7,484 nucleotides of DNA from Rhizobiales bacterium CCH3-A5 (GTDB lineage Bacteria > Pseudomonadota > Alphaproteobacteria > Rhizobiales > Beijerinckiaceae), in assembly GCA_001556025.1 (NCBI GenBank), contig LSIB01000111.1, positions 1 to 7,484 of the forward strand, given 5' to 3'. The position numbers and the translations under genes are program-made. Below the pieces are notes generated by a model. It searched no databases. It saw only the letters and a list, made by a program, of their open reading frames with translations, and was not told the origin of the DNA. Of the stretch, positions 1-6,628 are shown one piece after another; position 1 is the first letter of the stretch; every line of letters starts with the position of its first letter.

Positions 1-55
1 GAACGGTGGCCGGCTTCAAATCGGAATACCCGGCCGGAATGAATCGGAATCCGCA
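1..55. mobile_element. Outer end of an insertion sequence, probably IS21 family (partial)
   Basis: The sequence holds a spaced direct repeat: GGCCGG followed by a short A/T-rich spacer and AATCGGAAT occurs at 8-27 and again at 32-50. The first seven bases look like the tail of a third copy. The strip ends in CA at 54-55, which on the other strand is a TG start, as expected for an IS21-type terminus. Multiple internal repeats near the tips are characteristic of the IS21 family. On the minus strand a P-type ATPase reading frame matches its family up to position 57 and then stops matching at this boundary, so an insertion point at 55/56 is the simplest reading. No transposase is visible because the element runs off the left edge. 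The family assignment is inferred from the repeat pattern and TG/CA tips only. Confidence 0.6.
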
Positions 56-350
56 ATTTCTTCAGCCGAAGGTTCTCGAACGCCTCGCGAACCGTAAAGA
101 AGCCGCCGAAAAAATATGCTCCCAGATAGAAGGCCAAAGGCAACCAGGCCGGAACACTGAGAGTTTTCTCAATGACATAACCGGCAATCAGCAAAGCTCC
201 ACAGAGCAGCGAAAAAATCAGTTCGGTGTTCGCCCCAAAGATGCCGGCCTCATGGTCGTGGCCCCCCTCTTTTTCACCATGGCTGTGCTTGCCGGGCGAA
301 TGGTCATGACCGGCGTGAGCATCCGGCTTAGCGACAGTGTTCGACGTCAC
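56..350 (-). pseudogene. Heavy-metal-translocating P1B-type ATPase, 5' fragment interrupted by an IS
   Basis: The minus strand encodes 98 residues from a GTG start at 350-348. This is the first possible start after an in-frame TAA, and its ribosome site is weak. Residues 11-33 are rich in His (HAGHDH, KHSHG, GHDH; seven His), a metal-binding tail that replaces the usual CxxC metal-binding domain. Two hydrophobic helices follow at about 43-60 and 69-85, then the linker VREAFENLRLKK, typical of the start of Zn/Cd/Co P1B ATPases. Homologs continue with a helix beginning near an EID motif. Here the frame instead runs into IS sequence, so the CPC-type metal site, phosphorylation Asp and ATP-binding domains are absent from this window. 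The intact protein would pump divalent metal from cytoplasm to periplasm. It lies downstream of czcBA on the same strand. The remainder may lie beyond the IS outside the window. Family call is confident; loss of function is inferred. Confidence 0.72.
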
Positions 351-669
351 GGCATCACCAAATCTAAGTTTTTACAGCTCGTTCTTGAGCACGGTTTCCG
401 GCGGAACAGGCCCGCTAAGTCCTATATGTCAAACGCCGCTGGGCTTGCGCCTATCACGAACTTGCACATCCTGCCTCGCGCGACGATCGAGCCTGAATTT
501 TGCTTGCGTGAAGGATCAAATCCAGACCACGATTATGCATCCTCTCTTCAGATTTTGTCGCCATCCGGCTCAGAAAATGCGCTATGGCTGTCACCAGCCA
601 CCGGTTCAAAACCATCACGGAAGCCCGACCTCGCCGGCTTCAAATCAACGGCAGCTCTCTGAACGATCG
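351..669. other. Gene-poor stretch between the ATPase fragment and the small exported ORF
   Basis: No convincing conserved gene is seen here on either strand. The plus-strand frames crossing it have no recognisable domain. The only candidate is the weak minus-strand ORF at 454-615. A TTGACA hexamer on the minus strand (432-427) lies about 80 bases upstream of the ATPase start but has no good -10 box at normal spacing. A 14-base match to the IS end occurs at 633-646. Confidence 0.5.
454..615 (-). CDS. Possible small ORF, 53 aa, unknown function
   Basis: A minus-strand frame opens at ATG 615-613, with a GTG immediately upstream in frame, and ends in TGA at 456-454. It would encode a basic 53-residue peptide with a short hydrophobic stretch near the N-terminus (MVLNRWLVTAIAHFLSR) followed by a charged, Ser/Arg-rich tail. 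The ribosome-binding site is not convincing. It lies in line with czcBA and the ATPase fragment, so it could be a small accessory gene or the remnant of a longer one. I do not recognise the family, and an ORF of this length arises easily by chance in GC-rich DNA. Confidence 0.2.
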   Translation of the reverse strand: MVLNRWLVTAIAHFLSRMATKSEERMHNRGLDLILHASKIQARSSREAGCASS

Positions 670-979
670 CTATTCATCTCGCTCGCCAGGCTCATCTCGC
701 CTCCCGTGGGGGTGATCTGGAGTGCATTTTCCGTTCATGCAAACGACCCTGACAATCGTATGCGAGGTTCCAGCACAGGTGGCCTCGTAAACCAGGGCTT
801 TGCCGATCGGGGGCCAGGTCTTGATGCTCGATTGCACGCAGCCGGCCTCGCGCCAAAGCGCTGTTGATGCCACCATCCGCAGCTAGAGCTTTAAAAACCA
901 TGATGCAGCCGAGCAGGATCAAAGGGCTGACTAACCCCATCTTCAACCGGCGTGAATAACGCTTCAAGTTCAGTATCAT
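670..979 (-). pseudogene. Small exported protein gene, apparently frameshifted
   Basis: Two minus-strand frames look like halves of one gene. The first starts at ATG 979-977, preceded by an AGAGG ribosome site, and begins with a basic region and a hydrophobic core (LVSPLILLGCIMVF) ending in KALA-ADGG, a good signal peptide with Ala-x-Ala cleavage. It is sensible until NSAL near 857-862, after which the other frame continues naturally as ALWREAGC, then WPPIGKALVYEATCAG, SHTIVRVVCMNGKCTPD and a charged tail ending at TAG 672-670. Three or four Cys residues in the mature part suggest a disulfide-bonded or metal-binding periplasmic protein of roughly 70 residues. Loss of one GC from an original GCGC run at about 857-862 would explain the break. 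It sits downstream of czcA and upstream of the ATPase, consistent with an accessory role in metal efflux. The family is not recognised; a sequencing error or an unrelated overlap of two frames remains possible. Confidence 0.45.
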
Positions 980-1119
980 CTCATGGACCTCTGCTCTTCC
1001 GACACAGCGGTCAGGTCGATCATCGCCTCATCTGGCGTTTGCGAAATTTTGACGTGATGAGACCCTGCCGGGCTCGCCGCACCGGCTAGTCCTCGTGTGA
1101 GCCTGGTCCACGATTCCAT
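976..1119 (-). CDS. Possible small ORF, 47 aa, translationally coupled to the exported ORF
   Basis: A minus-strand frame starts at ATG 1119-1117 and ends in TGA at 978-976, overlapping the next start at 979 by ATGA, a layout typical of coupled genes in an operon. The product would begin MESWTRLTRGLAGAASPAG and end in an acidic, helical-looking tail (TPDEAMIDLTAVSEEQR). The N-terminus resembles a weakened signal peptide but its hydrophobic core is too short to be convincing. The ribosome site is poor. The frame stays open upstream into the 3' end of czcA with no family resemblance, so only the downstream part is considered. It could be a small periplasmic accessory protein, a decayed one, or chance. 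Context (same strand, ATGA overlap, 25 bases after czcA) is the main support. Confidence 0.3.
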   Translation of the reverse strand: MESWTRLTRGLAGAASPAGSHHVKISQTPDEAMIDLTAVSEEQRSMR

Positions 1120-1144
1120 GTTTGCGCTTCTAAAACTCGCATGA

Positions 1145-4100
1145 TTATTCGCCTGCGGGATGTAAAATGATTGGCCCCGGAAGAGCATCCGCGGCGTCTT
1201 CATGCTCGTCCTTGCGCCGGTGCGGCTGCCCCGAGAATCGAGCATAGAGCGCCGGAAGCACGACAAGGGTCAGCAGGGTTGCGCTGATGAGTCCGCCGAT
1301 GACCACGGTGGCGAGCGGCCTTTGCACCTCGGCTCCGGTTCCGGTGGCAAGCGCCATCGGAACGAAGCCCAGCGACGCAACAAGCGCGGTCATGGCAACC
1401 GGCCGCAGTCGCACCATCGCCCCTTCCAGAATAGCTTCATGCTTTGGCATACCTTCGTCCATGAGCTGCTTGATGAACGTCAGCATGACCAGGCCGTTCA
1501 AGACCGCGACGCCCGACAGCGCGATGAAGCCGACGGCTGCCGGAACAGAAAAGGGCATGCCGCGCAGCCACAGGGCCGCGATTCCGCCTGTCAGTGCCAG
1601 GGGTACGGCGCTGAACACCAGAATAGCGTCCCGCGCCGACCCAAGCGCTTGGTAAAGCAGCAGGAAGATCAGGAAAAAGCAGCCCGGCACCACGATCATG
1701 AGGCGCTGGCGCGCGGAGGCGAGGTTTTCGAATTGGCCGCCCCAGCTCACGTAATATCCTGCCGGGAGCTGGACCTGTTCGCCGACCTTGCTTTGAGCTT
1801 CTGCGACGAGCGAACCGATGTCCCGATCCCGGACGTTTGCGGTCACGACGATGCGCCGCTTGCCGTTCTCGCGAGAGATCTGGTTGGGCCCTTCCGCCAC
1901 CGCAAAGGAAGCAACCTGCTTCAATGGGACCGACGACCCGCGTCCGGTTGCCGTTGGCGGCAGTGGGACCGGTATGTTCTGCAAGGCCTCCAGATTTTCA
2001 CGCCGCTTGTCGTTGAGCCGTACCACAATCGGAAAGCGCCGATCGCCCTCGAATACATAGCCGGCCTCGCGTCCCCCGATGGCGGCGCCGATGACCTCCT
2101 GCACAGTGAAAAGGCTGAGGCCTAGACGCGCGATCTCTGTCTTGTCGACCTTGATTTCAAGGAATGGCAGGCCGGTGGTCTGCTCGACTTTAACGTCTTC
2201 AGCCCCTTGAGTGTCGCGCAGGACCGTCGCGATCTGGTTTGCGGCTTGCAGCATCGGCCCGAATTCCTCGCCGAACACCTTTACCGCAAGGTCGCCGCGT
2301 GTACCTGCCAGGAGCTCGTTGAAGCGAAGCTGGATTGGCTGCGAGAACTCGTAATTGTTTCCTGTAAGCTGCGAGAGCGACTTCTCCATCTGCTCCTGCA
2401 GTTCAGCTTTCGGCAGCGTCGGATCGGGCCACTCAGCCTGGGGCTTCAATATGATGAAGGTGTCGGACGAATTCGGTGGCATCGGGTCGGCCGCCACCTC
2501 CGCCGTTCCTGTTTTGGAGAACACATAGGCGACCTGCGGGAACTGGCTTACAGCCCGTTCGACCTTGATCTGCATGGCCTGAGACTGAGACAAGGACGTC
2601 GAGGGAATCCGCAACGCGTTCATCGCAATGTTCTTCTCGTCGAGCGTCGGAATAAACTCCTGTCCGAGCCCTGTGAATACAAGGCCTGACAGTAGGAATA
2701 AGCCAACCGATCCGAGGATGAATGCCATGGGCCGCCGCACTGCGCCTGCCAACATGGGGCGGTAGGCCGCCTTCATGCCACGAATGAAAATGTTGTCCTT
2801 CTCCTGCACGCGCCCCGTGATCGCAATCGCGATGAGAGCAGGAACGAACGTCAGCGAGAGGATGAAGGCTGAGACGAGCGCGATGATGACCGTCAGTGCC
2901 ATCGGCTCGAACATTTTGCCCTCGACGCCGGTGAAGGTGAGGAGCGGGACGTAGACGAGAATGATAATGGCTTGCCCATAAAGCGATGGCTTTATCATCT
3001 CCTCGGCCGACTCGATGACTGTGCCGAGACGCTCGCCTTTCGAGAGCTTGCGTCCGAGTTCATGTTGACGTTCGGCAAGGTGTCGAAGGCTGTTTTCGGC
3101 GATGATGACGGCGCCATCGACGATCAGCCCAAAATCCAGCGCGCCAAGGCTCATCAGGTTGGCGCTGATCCGGCCTTGGACCATGCCGGTCATCGTCATA
3201 AGCATGGCGACGGGGATCACCATCGCGGTGATGATGGCAGCCCGGATGTTGCCGAGGAGCAGAAACAGGACGACGACGACGAGCGCCGCTCCCTCGGCGA
3301 GGTTCTTGGCAACCGTCTTGACGGTGGCATCGACGAGCAAGGTGCGATTGAGCACTGTCTTGGCTTCGACGCCGGGAGGCAGCGAACGAACGATCTCCTT
3401 CATCTTGGCATCGACTGCCGCGGCGACTGTCCGGCTGTTTCCACCGATCAGCATTAGCGCCGTGCCGACCACCACCTCCTGGCCGTTCTCTGATGCCGAG
3501 CCCGTCCGCAAGTCGCGTCCGATCCGGACTTCGGCAATATCCTTGACCCTGATCGGCACGCCGCCGCGGGTCGCCACCACGACGTTGCCGATCTCATCCA
3601 TGCTTTCGAGGCGTCCCGCCGAACGGACGACGTAGCCTTCACCGTTTTCCTCGAGATAGCCTGCGCCCCGGTTGGCGTTGTTGGTGTCGAGCGCCGCAGC
3701 AATGTCGCTGAAGGACAGGTTCAGACCTACCAGCTTCGCAGGATCGGGCTGGACGTGATATTGTTTTTCGTAGCCGCCGATGCCATCGACGCCGGCGACG
3801 CCCAGGACAGTTCTGACCTGGGGACGAATGATCCAATCCTGAACCGTGCGCAAATAGGCTGAACGTTCAAAATCAGTGGTGAGGCTTTGACCCTCAGGCG
3901 TCAGGAAGCTTCCATCTTTTTGCCAGCCAGGGCGACCGTCGTGAACCGGGGCTCCGTCAGAGGGCTTTTTGTACTGGACCGCCCACATATAGATTTCGCC
4001 CAGCCCGGTCGAAATCGGGCCCATGCGGGGTTCGGCTCCGACTGGAAGGCTTGCCTTCGCCTCGGCGAGTCGTTCGTTGACCTGCTGCCGGGCGAAGTAG

Positions 4101-4408
4101 AGATCGGTCTTTTCGTTGAAGACGGCAGTGACCTGGGAGAAGCCGTTGCGCGACAGCGACCGGGTGTATTCCAGGCCCGGGATGCCAGCCAGGGCAGTCT
4201 CGACCGGATAGGTCACCTGCTTTTCGATATCGAACGGCGACAGCGACGCCGCGGTCGTGTTGATCTGGACTTGATTGTTGGTGATGTCAGGCACGGCATC
4301 GATCGGCAGCTTCGTCAACGAGTAGCCGCCGAAGCCCGCCGCCAGAAGCGACAGAAGCAGCACGAGCCAGCGCTGATGCACCGAGAAAGCGAGAATGCGG
4401 GCGATCAT
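1145..4408 (-). CDS. czcA: CzcA-type heavy-metal efflux RND transporter, permease subunit
   Basis: This 1087-residue inner-membrane proton antiporter of the HME-RND family would drive Zn, Cd and/or Co out through a three-part complex with CzcB and an outer-membrane channel. The first helix (about 14-32) is followed by the family start PIDAVPDITNNQVQINT and the porter domain with QVTYPVETALAGIPG. In helix 4 the motif DFGLIVDG places D425, D431 and E438 at the spacing of the Cupriavidus CzcA triad D402/D408/E415. This marks a divalent-metal pump, whereas the Cu/Ag-type CusA lacks this pattern. The second half repeats the fold, with GLGQEFIPTLDEKNIAMN at the second periplasmic domain and the helices near GGIAALWLRG and VGFIALSGVAVLNGLVML. 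The length is slightly above the usual 1040-1070, with extra loop residues at about 147-180 and a polar tail. The ATG at 4408 lies 18 bases after the czcB stop, so the two form one transcription unit. No frameshift or lost key residue is seen. The exact metal is inferred. Confidence 0.95.
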   Translation of the reverse strand: MIARILAFSVHQRWLVLLLSLLAAGFGGYSLTKLPIDAVPDITNNQVQINTTAASLSPFDIEKQVTYPVETALAGIPGLEYTRSLSRNGFSQVTAVFNEKTDLYFARQQVNERLAEAKASLPVGAEPRMGPISTGLGEIYMWAVQYKKPSDGAPVHDGRPGWQKDGSFLTPEGQSLTTDFERSAYLRTVQDWIIRPQVRTVLGVAGVDGIGGYEKQYHVQPDPAKLVGLNLSFSDIAAALDTNNANRGAGYLEENGEGYVVRSAGRLESMDEIGNVVVATRGGVPIRVKDIAEVRIGRDLRTGSASENGQEVVVGTALMLIGGNSRTVAAAVDAKMKEIVRSLPPGVEAKTVLNRTLLVDATVKTVAKNLAEGAALVVVVLFLLLGNIRAAIITAMVIPVAMLMTMTGMVQGRISANLMSLGALDFGLIVDGAVIIAENSLRHLAERQHELGRKLSKGERLGTVIESAEEMIKPSLYGQAIIILVYVPLLTFTGVEGKMFEPMALTVIIALVSAFILSLTFVPALIAIAITGRVQEKDNIFIRGMKAAYRPMLAGAVRRPMAFILGSVGLFLLSGLVFTGLGQEFIPTLDEKNIAMNALRIPSTSLSQSQAMQIKVERAVSQFPQVAYVFSKTGTAEVAADPMPPNSSDTFIILKPQAEWPDPTLPKAELQEQMEKSLSQLTGNNYEFSQPIQLRFNELLAGTRGDLAVKVFGEEFGPMLQAANQIATVLRDTQGAEDVKVEQTTGLPFLEIKVDKTEIARLGLSLFTVQEVIGAAIGGREAGYVFEGDRRFPIVVRLNDKRRENLEALQNIPVPLPPTATGRGSSVPLKQVASFAVAEGPNQISRENGKRRIVVTANVRDRDIGSLVAEAQSKVGEQVQLPAGYYVSWGGQFENLASARQRLMIVVPGCFFLIFLLLYQALGSARDAILVFSAVPLALTGGIAALWLRGMPFSVPAAVGFIALSGVAVLNGLVMLTFIKQLMDEGMPKHEAILEGAMVRLRPVAMTALVASLGFVPMALATGTGAEVQRPLATVVIGGLISATLLTLVVLPALYARFSGQPHRRKDEHEDAADALPGPIILHPAGE

Positions 4409-4426
4409 GAGGGTTCGTTTCCGTTT

Positions 4427-5749
4427 TCAGTCGTCGTGCTTGGCTTCGGTCTTGCCGAGTTCGGCCTTGAGCAGAAAAGTGTTCTTGACCGCGATCTCGT
4501 CGGCTGAGGAGAGCCCTGATAGAATTTCGACCACGGTATCGTCGGCCTGGCCCACCTTGACGTCCCTGCGCTGGAAACCCTCGGGTTTGCGCACGAATAC
4601 AACCCGTTCGCCGCCGATCGTTTGCAATGCAGCGCGCGGAACGAGGACTTTCGCTTCCTCTCTGGCAATCTCGATCTCGGCGGTGACGAAAGAGCCTGGG
4701 CGCCAGAACAGGTCTTTGTTGGAAAGCGAAGCGACGACGCGCGCCGAACGGGTTTCCGGGTTCAAGATCGGGCTTACGAACATGATCTTGGCTTCGGCGC
4801 GCCTTTCATCGTCTCCACTTGTCGCGATCGAGACTTTTGCGCCCTCGCGAACTTTGCCGAGATCGCCTGGCGTCACCGTGAGATCGATCCAGACAGTGGA
4901 GAGGTCGGCCACGGTGTAGAGATCGGCGGGATCGCCTTCTTTACCGACTGCTGTGCCGACATCCACCTTGCGATCGACGATCCGTCCCGACATCGGAGAG
5001 CGGAGTTCGTACTGCCGTAGGCTCGATTGGCCTGATCCCGCAGTGTCCTGCCTAGCCGCATTCGCGACTTCTGCCGCATCCACGCCAAGAGCGGACAGTT
5101 TCTGACGAGCCAGATCGATGCGCAGTTGCGCCTCCGAAAAACTTGCACGGACCTGCAGATACTGCTGCTCGGCCGAAATCCGCTTGTCCCACAGGCCCTG
5201 CGCGCGATCGAAATTCGTTTTCTGCAGATCAAAATTCACCGATGCCGTCAGGTATTCGCTCTTGGCGTCTGCAACCTCGCGGCTATCGAGCACCGCGACC
5301 ACTTCCCCCTTCTCGACCATCTCGCCGAGCTGCTTGCGCATTTCCGCGACTGTGCCGACCACGCGTGCCGGCACGCGTGCAATCCGGTTGACGTCCGGCG
5401 TGATCGTGCCAGGCACAATGATGTGCCTGGAAAGAGCGCCTCCCGCGACGGGGGCAATTTCGATCTCCTGCGCACTGATCTGGTCTTGCGTCAGCGTGAT
5501 CACGCCTTCCGTCGATGCCTTTGCGTCGCCATTCTCAGGCTGCCCAGGCGTGCTGCTCCTGGCTTTTGAAGTCTTGTCGCCGCCTATGGAGCGAGCTTTC
5601 GTTCCATCCTGGGCCCGAGCTTGCTCTACACCCGGCGTCGGCTTGAAACCGACGACACTGCGGATGGCTTGGCCTAGGTAAGGCACGAAAGCGCCAACGA
5701 CGATGCCGACTATGGCAACTAGCGCGAAGAGATAAGCCCGGAGGGTCAT
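4427..5749 (-). CDS. czcB: CzcB-type RND efflux periplasmic adaptor (membrane fusion protein)
   Basis: This 440-residue adaptor would link the CzcA pump to an outer-membrane channel across the periplasm. I chose ATG 5749-5747 because AGAGGA lies at good spacing before it and the protein then starts directly with an inner-membrane anchor (MTLRAYLFALVAIVGIVVGA, residues 1-20). A longer frame reaches back to 5818 but adds only a charged, unlikely leader. A low-complexity linker (about 40-80) precedes the beta strand GVITLTQDQI. The first lipoyl half is around 110-155 (GTVAEMRKQLGEMVEKGEVV). A helical hairpin spans about 160-235, the second lipoyl half is at 249-266 (LRSPMSGRIVDRKVDVGT), a beta-barrel region contains SPILNPETRSARV, and a membrane-proximal domain contains VLVPRAALQTIGG. 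It ends 18 bases before czcA. The usual partner czcC is not upstream: the next gene is divergent. Substrate specificity follows from CzcA. Confidence 0.93.
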   Translation of the reverse strand: MTLRAYLFALVAIVGIVVGAFVPYLGQAIRSVVGFKPTPGVEQARAQDGTKARSIGGDKTSKARSSTPGQPENGDAKASTEGVITLTQDQISAQEIEIAPVAGGALSRHIIVPGTITPDVNRIARVPARVVGTVAEMRKQLGEMVEKGEVVAVLDSREVADAKSEYLTASVNFDLQKTNFDRAQGLWDKRISAEQQYLQVRASFSEAQLRIDLARQKLSALGVDAAEVANAARQDTAGSGQSSLRQYELRSPMSGRIVDRKVDVGTAVGKEGDPADLYTVADLSTVWIDLTVTPGDLGKVREGAKVSIATSGDDERRAEAKIMFVSPILNPETRSARVVASLSNKDLFWRPGSFVTAEIEIAREEAKVLVPRAALQTIGGERVVFVRKPEGFQRRDVKVGQADDTVVEILSGLSSADEIAVKNTFLLKAELGKTEAKHDD

Positions 5750-6032
5750 TCCATATCCTCTAACGTCACGTTTTCGGGCCGGCTGCGCCAGCTCGCATTG
5801 AAACCTAGTAAAAACCACAAACGGGCCTGCGCTTACCAGATTCTTGTCCCATGCCGAAGCGAATGACGATGACGAGCTTCTAGCACTCGCCAGGTGTTGG
5901 TTTTGTGGCAGGAGATGTGTCGATCCGTGCCGAGCAGCTCAAAATATGAGCAACTCGGTTGGTTTAGGTAATCAAACCCCGCAATCTGCGAAATCGTGTG
6001 CCAGGGAAAGGCTGCTGGCCTATAAGGCAACT
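5750..6032. promoter_or_regulatory. Divergent intergenic region between czcB and the mgtC-like gene
   Basis: These 283 bases separate two diverging genes and so should hold both promoters. No recognisable czcC remnant or regulator gene is present in any frame. Plus-strand frame continuation upstream of the mgtC-like start exists back to 5844, but its residues are polar, Cys-rich and unlike the family. The strongest element is a dyad at 5930-5958; a smaller inverted repeat GGTTT/AAACC lies at 5961-5978. No promoter hexamers are clear enough to place with confidence. Confidence 0.5.
5930..5958. promoter_or_regulatory. Dyad symmetry, candidate operator in the divergent region
   Basis: Left arm CCGAG-CA-GCTC (5930-5940) and right arm GAGC-AA-CTCGG (5948-5958) pair at nine of eleven positions around an AT-only centre AAAATAT (5941-5947). 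The arms and the AT-rich middle would suit a dimeric regulator such as an ArsR/SmtB- or MerR-type metal sensor, and the site lies about 75 bases before the mgtC-like start and 180 before czcB. It could equally form an RNA hairpin in a leader transcript. The regulator type is a guess; the symmetry itself is directly visible. Confidence 0.4.
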
Positions 6033-6500
6033 ATGATTGGATCCGTGACCACCGCTGAAATGCTGTCCCATGTCGTCAGTCTCGCCGTGGCGTATGCGCT
6101 TGCGCTGCCCATCGGCTGGAATCGCGAACAGGAGGAGCGCAGTGCCGGCATCCGAACGTTCCCGCTTGTCGCGATGGCGGCGTGCGGGTTTGTGCTCGTC
6201 GCCATCGCCGTGCTGGGCGCCAATTCTCCTGGCCAGGCCCGCATTCTCGAGGGGTTGATGACCGGTGTCGGCTTCATCGGCGGCGGCGCAATTTTGAAGC
6301 ACGGCACCCAGGCGTTGGGTACGGCGACGGCTGCAAGTCTCTGGGCGACCGGAGCGCTGGGAGCAGCTGTCGGCTATGGTCTCTATGACATTGCCGCCAT
6401 CCTGAGTGCCGTGACCTATGTGACTTTGCGGTATTTGGCGCCATTCAAAAAAGAGCTCCCTGACACTGTCGCTCAAGTCACGCCTCCCGATCGAGAGTGA
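6033..6500 (+). CDS. MgtC/SapB family membrane protein
   Basis: The 155-residue product is a small inner-membrane protein of the MgtC/SapB family. The ATG at 6033 has AAGG six bases upstream and gives the usual short-family length; the frame extends back to 5844 but that part has no family resemblance. Membrane helices are at about 9-27, 42-62, 70-88 and 96-134. Family hallmarks are the polar stretch after helix 1 (GWNREQEER, then AGIRTFPLV at 39-46), LMTGVGFIGGGAIL (75-88) and GTATAASLWATGALGAAVG (96-114). The C-terminus is short and polar and lacks the ACT-like regulatory domain of true MgtC virulence factors. MgtC proteins are linked to survival at low magnesium and to modulation of membrane ATPases. 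Position beside czcBA suggests a link to metal stress, but the biochemical role of this short branch is not established. It is divergent from czcBA, so shared control through the intergenic region is possible. Confidence 0.85.
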   Translation: MIGSVTTAEMLSHVVSLAVAYALALPIGWNREQEERSAGIRTFPLVAMAACGFVLVAIAVLGANSPGQARILEGLMTGVGFIGGGAILKHGTQALGTATAASLWATGALGAAVGYGLYDIAAILSAVTYVTLRYLAPFKKELPDTVAQVTPPDRE

Positions 6501-6528
6501 CGCGTGCCGATCAGACCGGACGAGCGTG

Positions 6529-6549
6529 CGCCCCGTTGTGTTGGGGGCG
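6529..6549 (+). terminator. Hairpin after the mgtC-like gene, weak terminator candidate
   Basis: CGCCCC (6529-6534) pairs perfectly with GGGGCG (6544-6549) around a nine-base loop, 29 bases past the stop codon. No T run follows, so it is not a canonical intrinsic terminator. It may stabilise the 3' end of the transcript instead. Confidence 0.3.
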
Positions 6550-6568
6550 GTCATCGTCCTGTGAAGGT

Positions 6569-6602
6569 CGTGCTTTCCCGAGCGCCCGCTCAGAAAAGCA
6601 CG
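6569..6602. repeat. Long inverted repeat / stable hairpin
   Basis: CGTGCTTT (6569-6576) pairs with AAAGCACG (6595-6602). Inside, a 3x3 internal loop is followed by GAGC (6580-6583) pairing with GCTC (6588-6591) over a GCCC tetraloop. The predicted structure is strong for a non-coding strip. It has no T tract on either strand. It could be part of the 3' end of the mgtC-like transcript, or a relic of mobile DNA. Confidence 0.5.
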
Positions 6603-6614
6603 TGCGTGTGTCAT

Positions 6615-6628
6615 AGCCTTAGCAGGCT
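6615..6628. repeat. Short inverted repeat
   Basis: AGCCT (6615-6619) and AGGCT (6624-6628) flank TAGC. It sits between two larger dyads in the same non-coding strip and may be part of one structured element. Confidence 0.3.

Noticed and set aside
404..432. TTGACA hexamer as a promoter for the ATPase gene
   Set aside because: No acceptable -10 hexamer at 16-19 bases and no MerR-type dyad in the spacer, so it is not listed as a feature.
6..662. Plus-strand 218-residue open frame across the left end
   Set aside because: It runs antisense to the ATPase fragment and through the IS tip, has no domain or signal, and lacks a ribosome site. Judged a shadow frame.
1202..2125. Plus-strand 307-residue frame inside czcA
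   Set aside because: His/Arg/Asp-rich composition typical of antisense to a GC-rich membrane protein gene; czcA on the other strand is fully conserved.
5762..5772. Short palindrome AACGTCACGTT upstream of czcB
   Set aside because: Eleven bases with a central mismatch; too short and too close to the ribosome site to claim as an operator.
5750..5818. Longer czcB start at 5818
   Set aside because: The ATG at 5749 has a strong AGAGGA and starts directly with the membrane anchor; the longer leader is charged and unlikely.
5844..6032. N-terminal extension of the mgtC-like gene back to ATG 5844
   Set aside because: The added 63 residues are polar and unlike the family, while ATG 6033 has a suitable ribosome site and gives the usual length.
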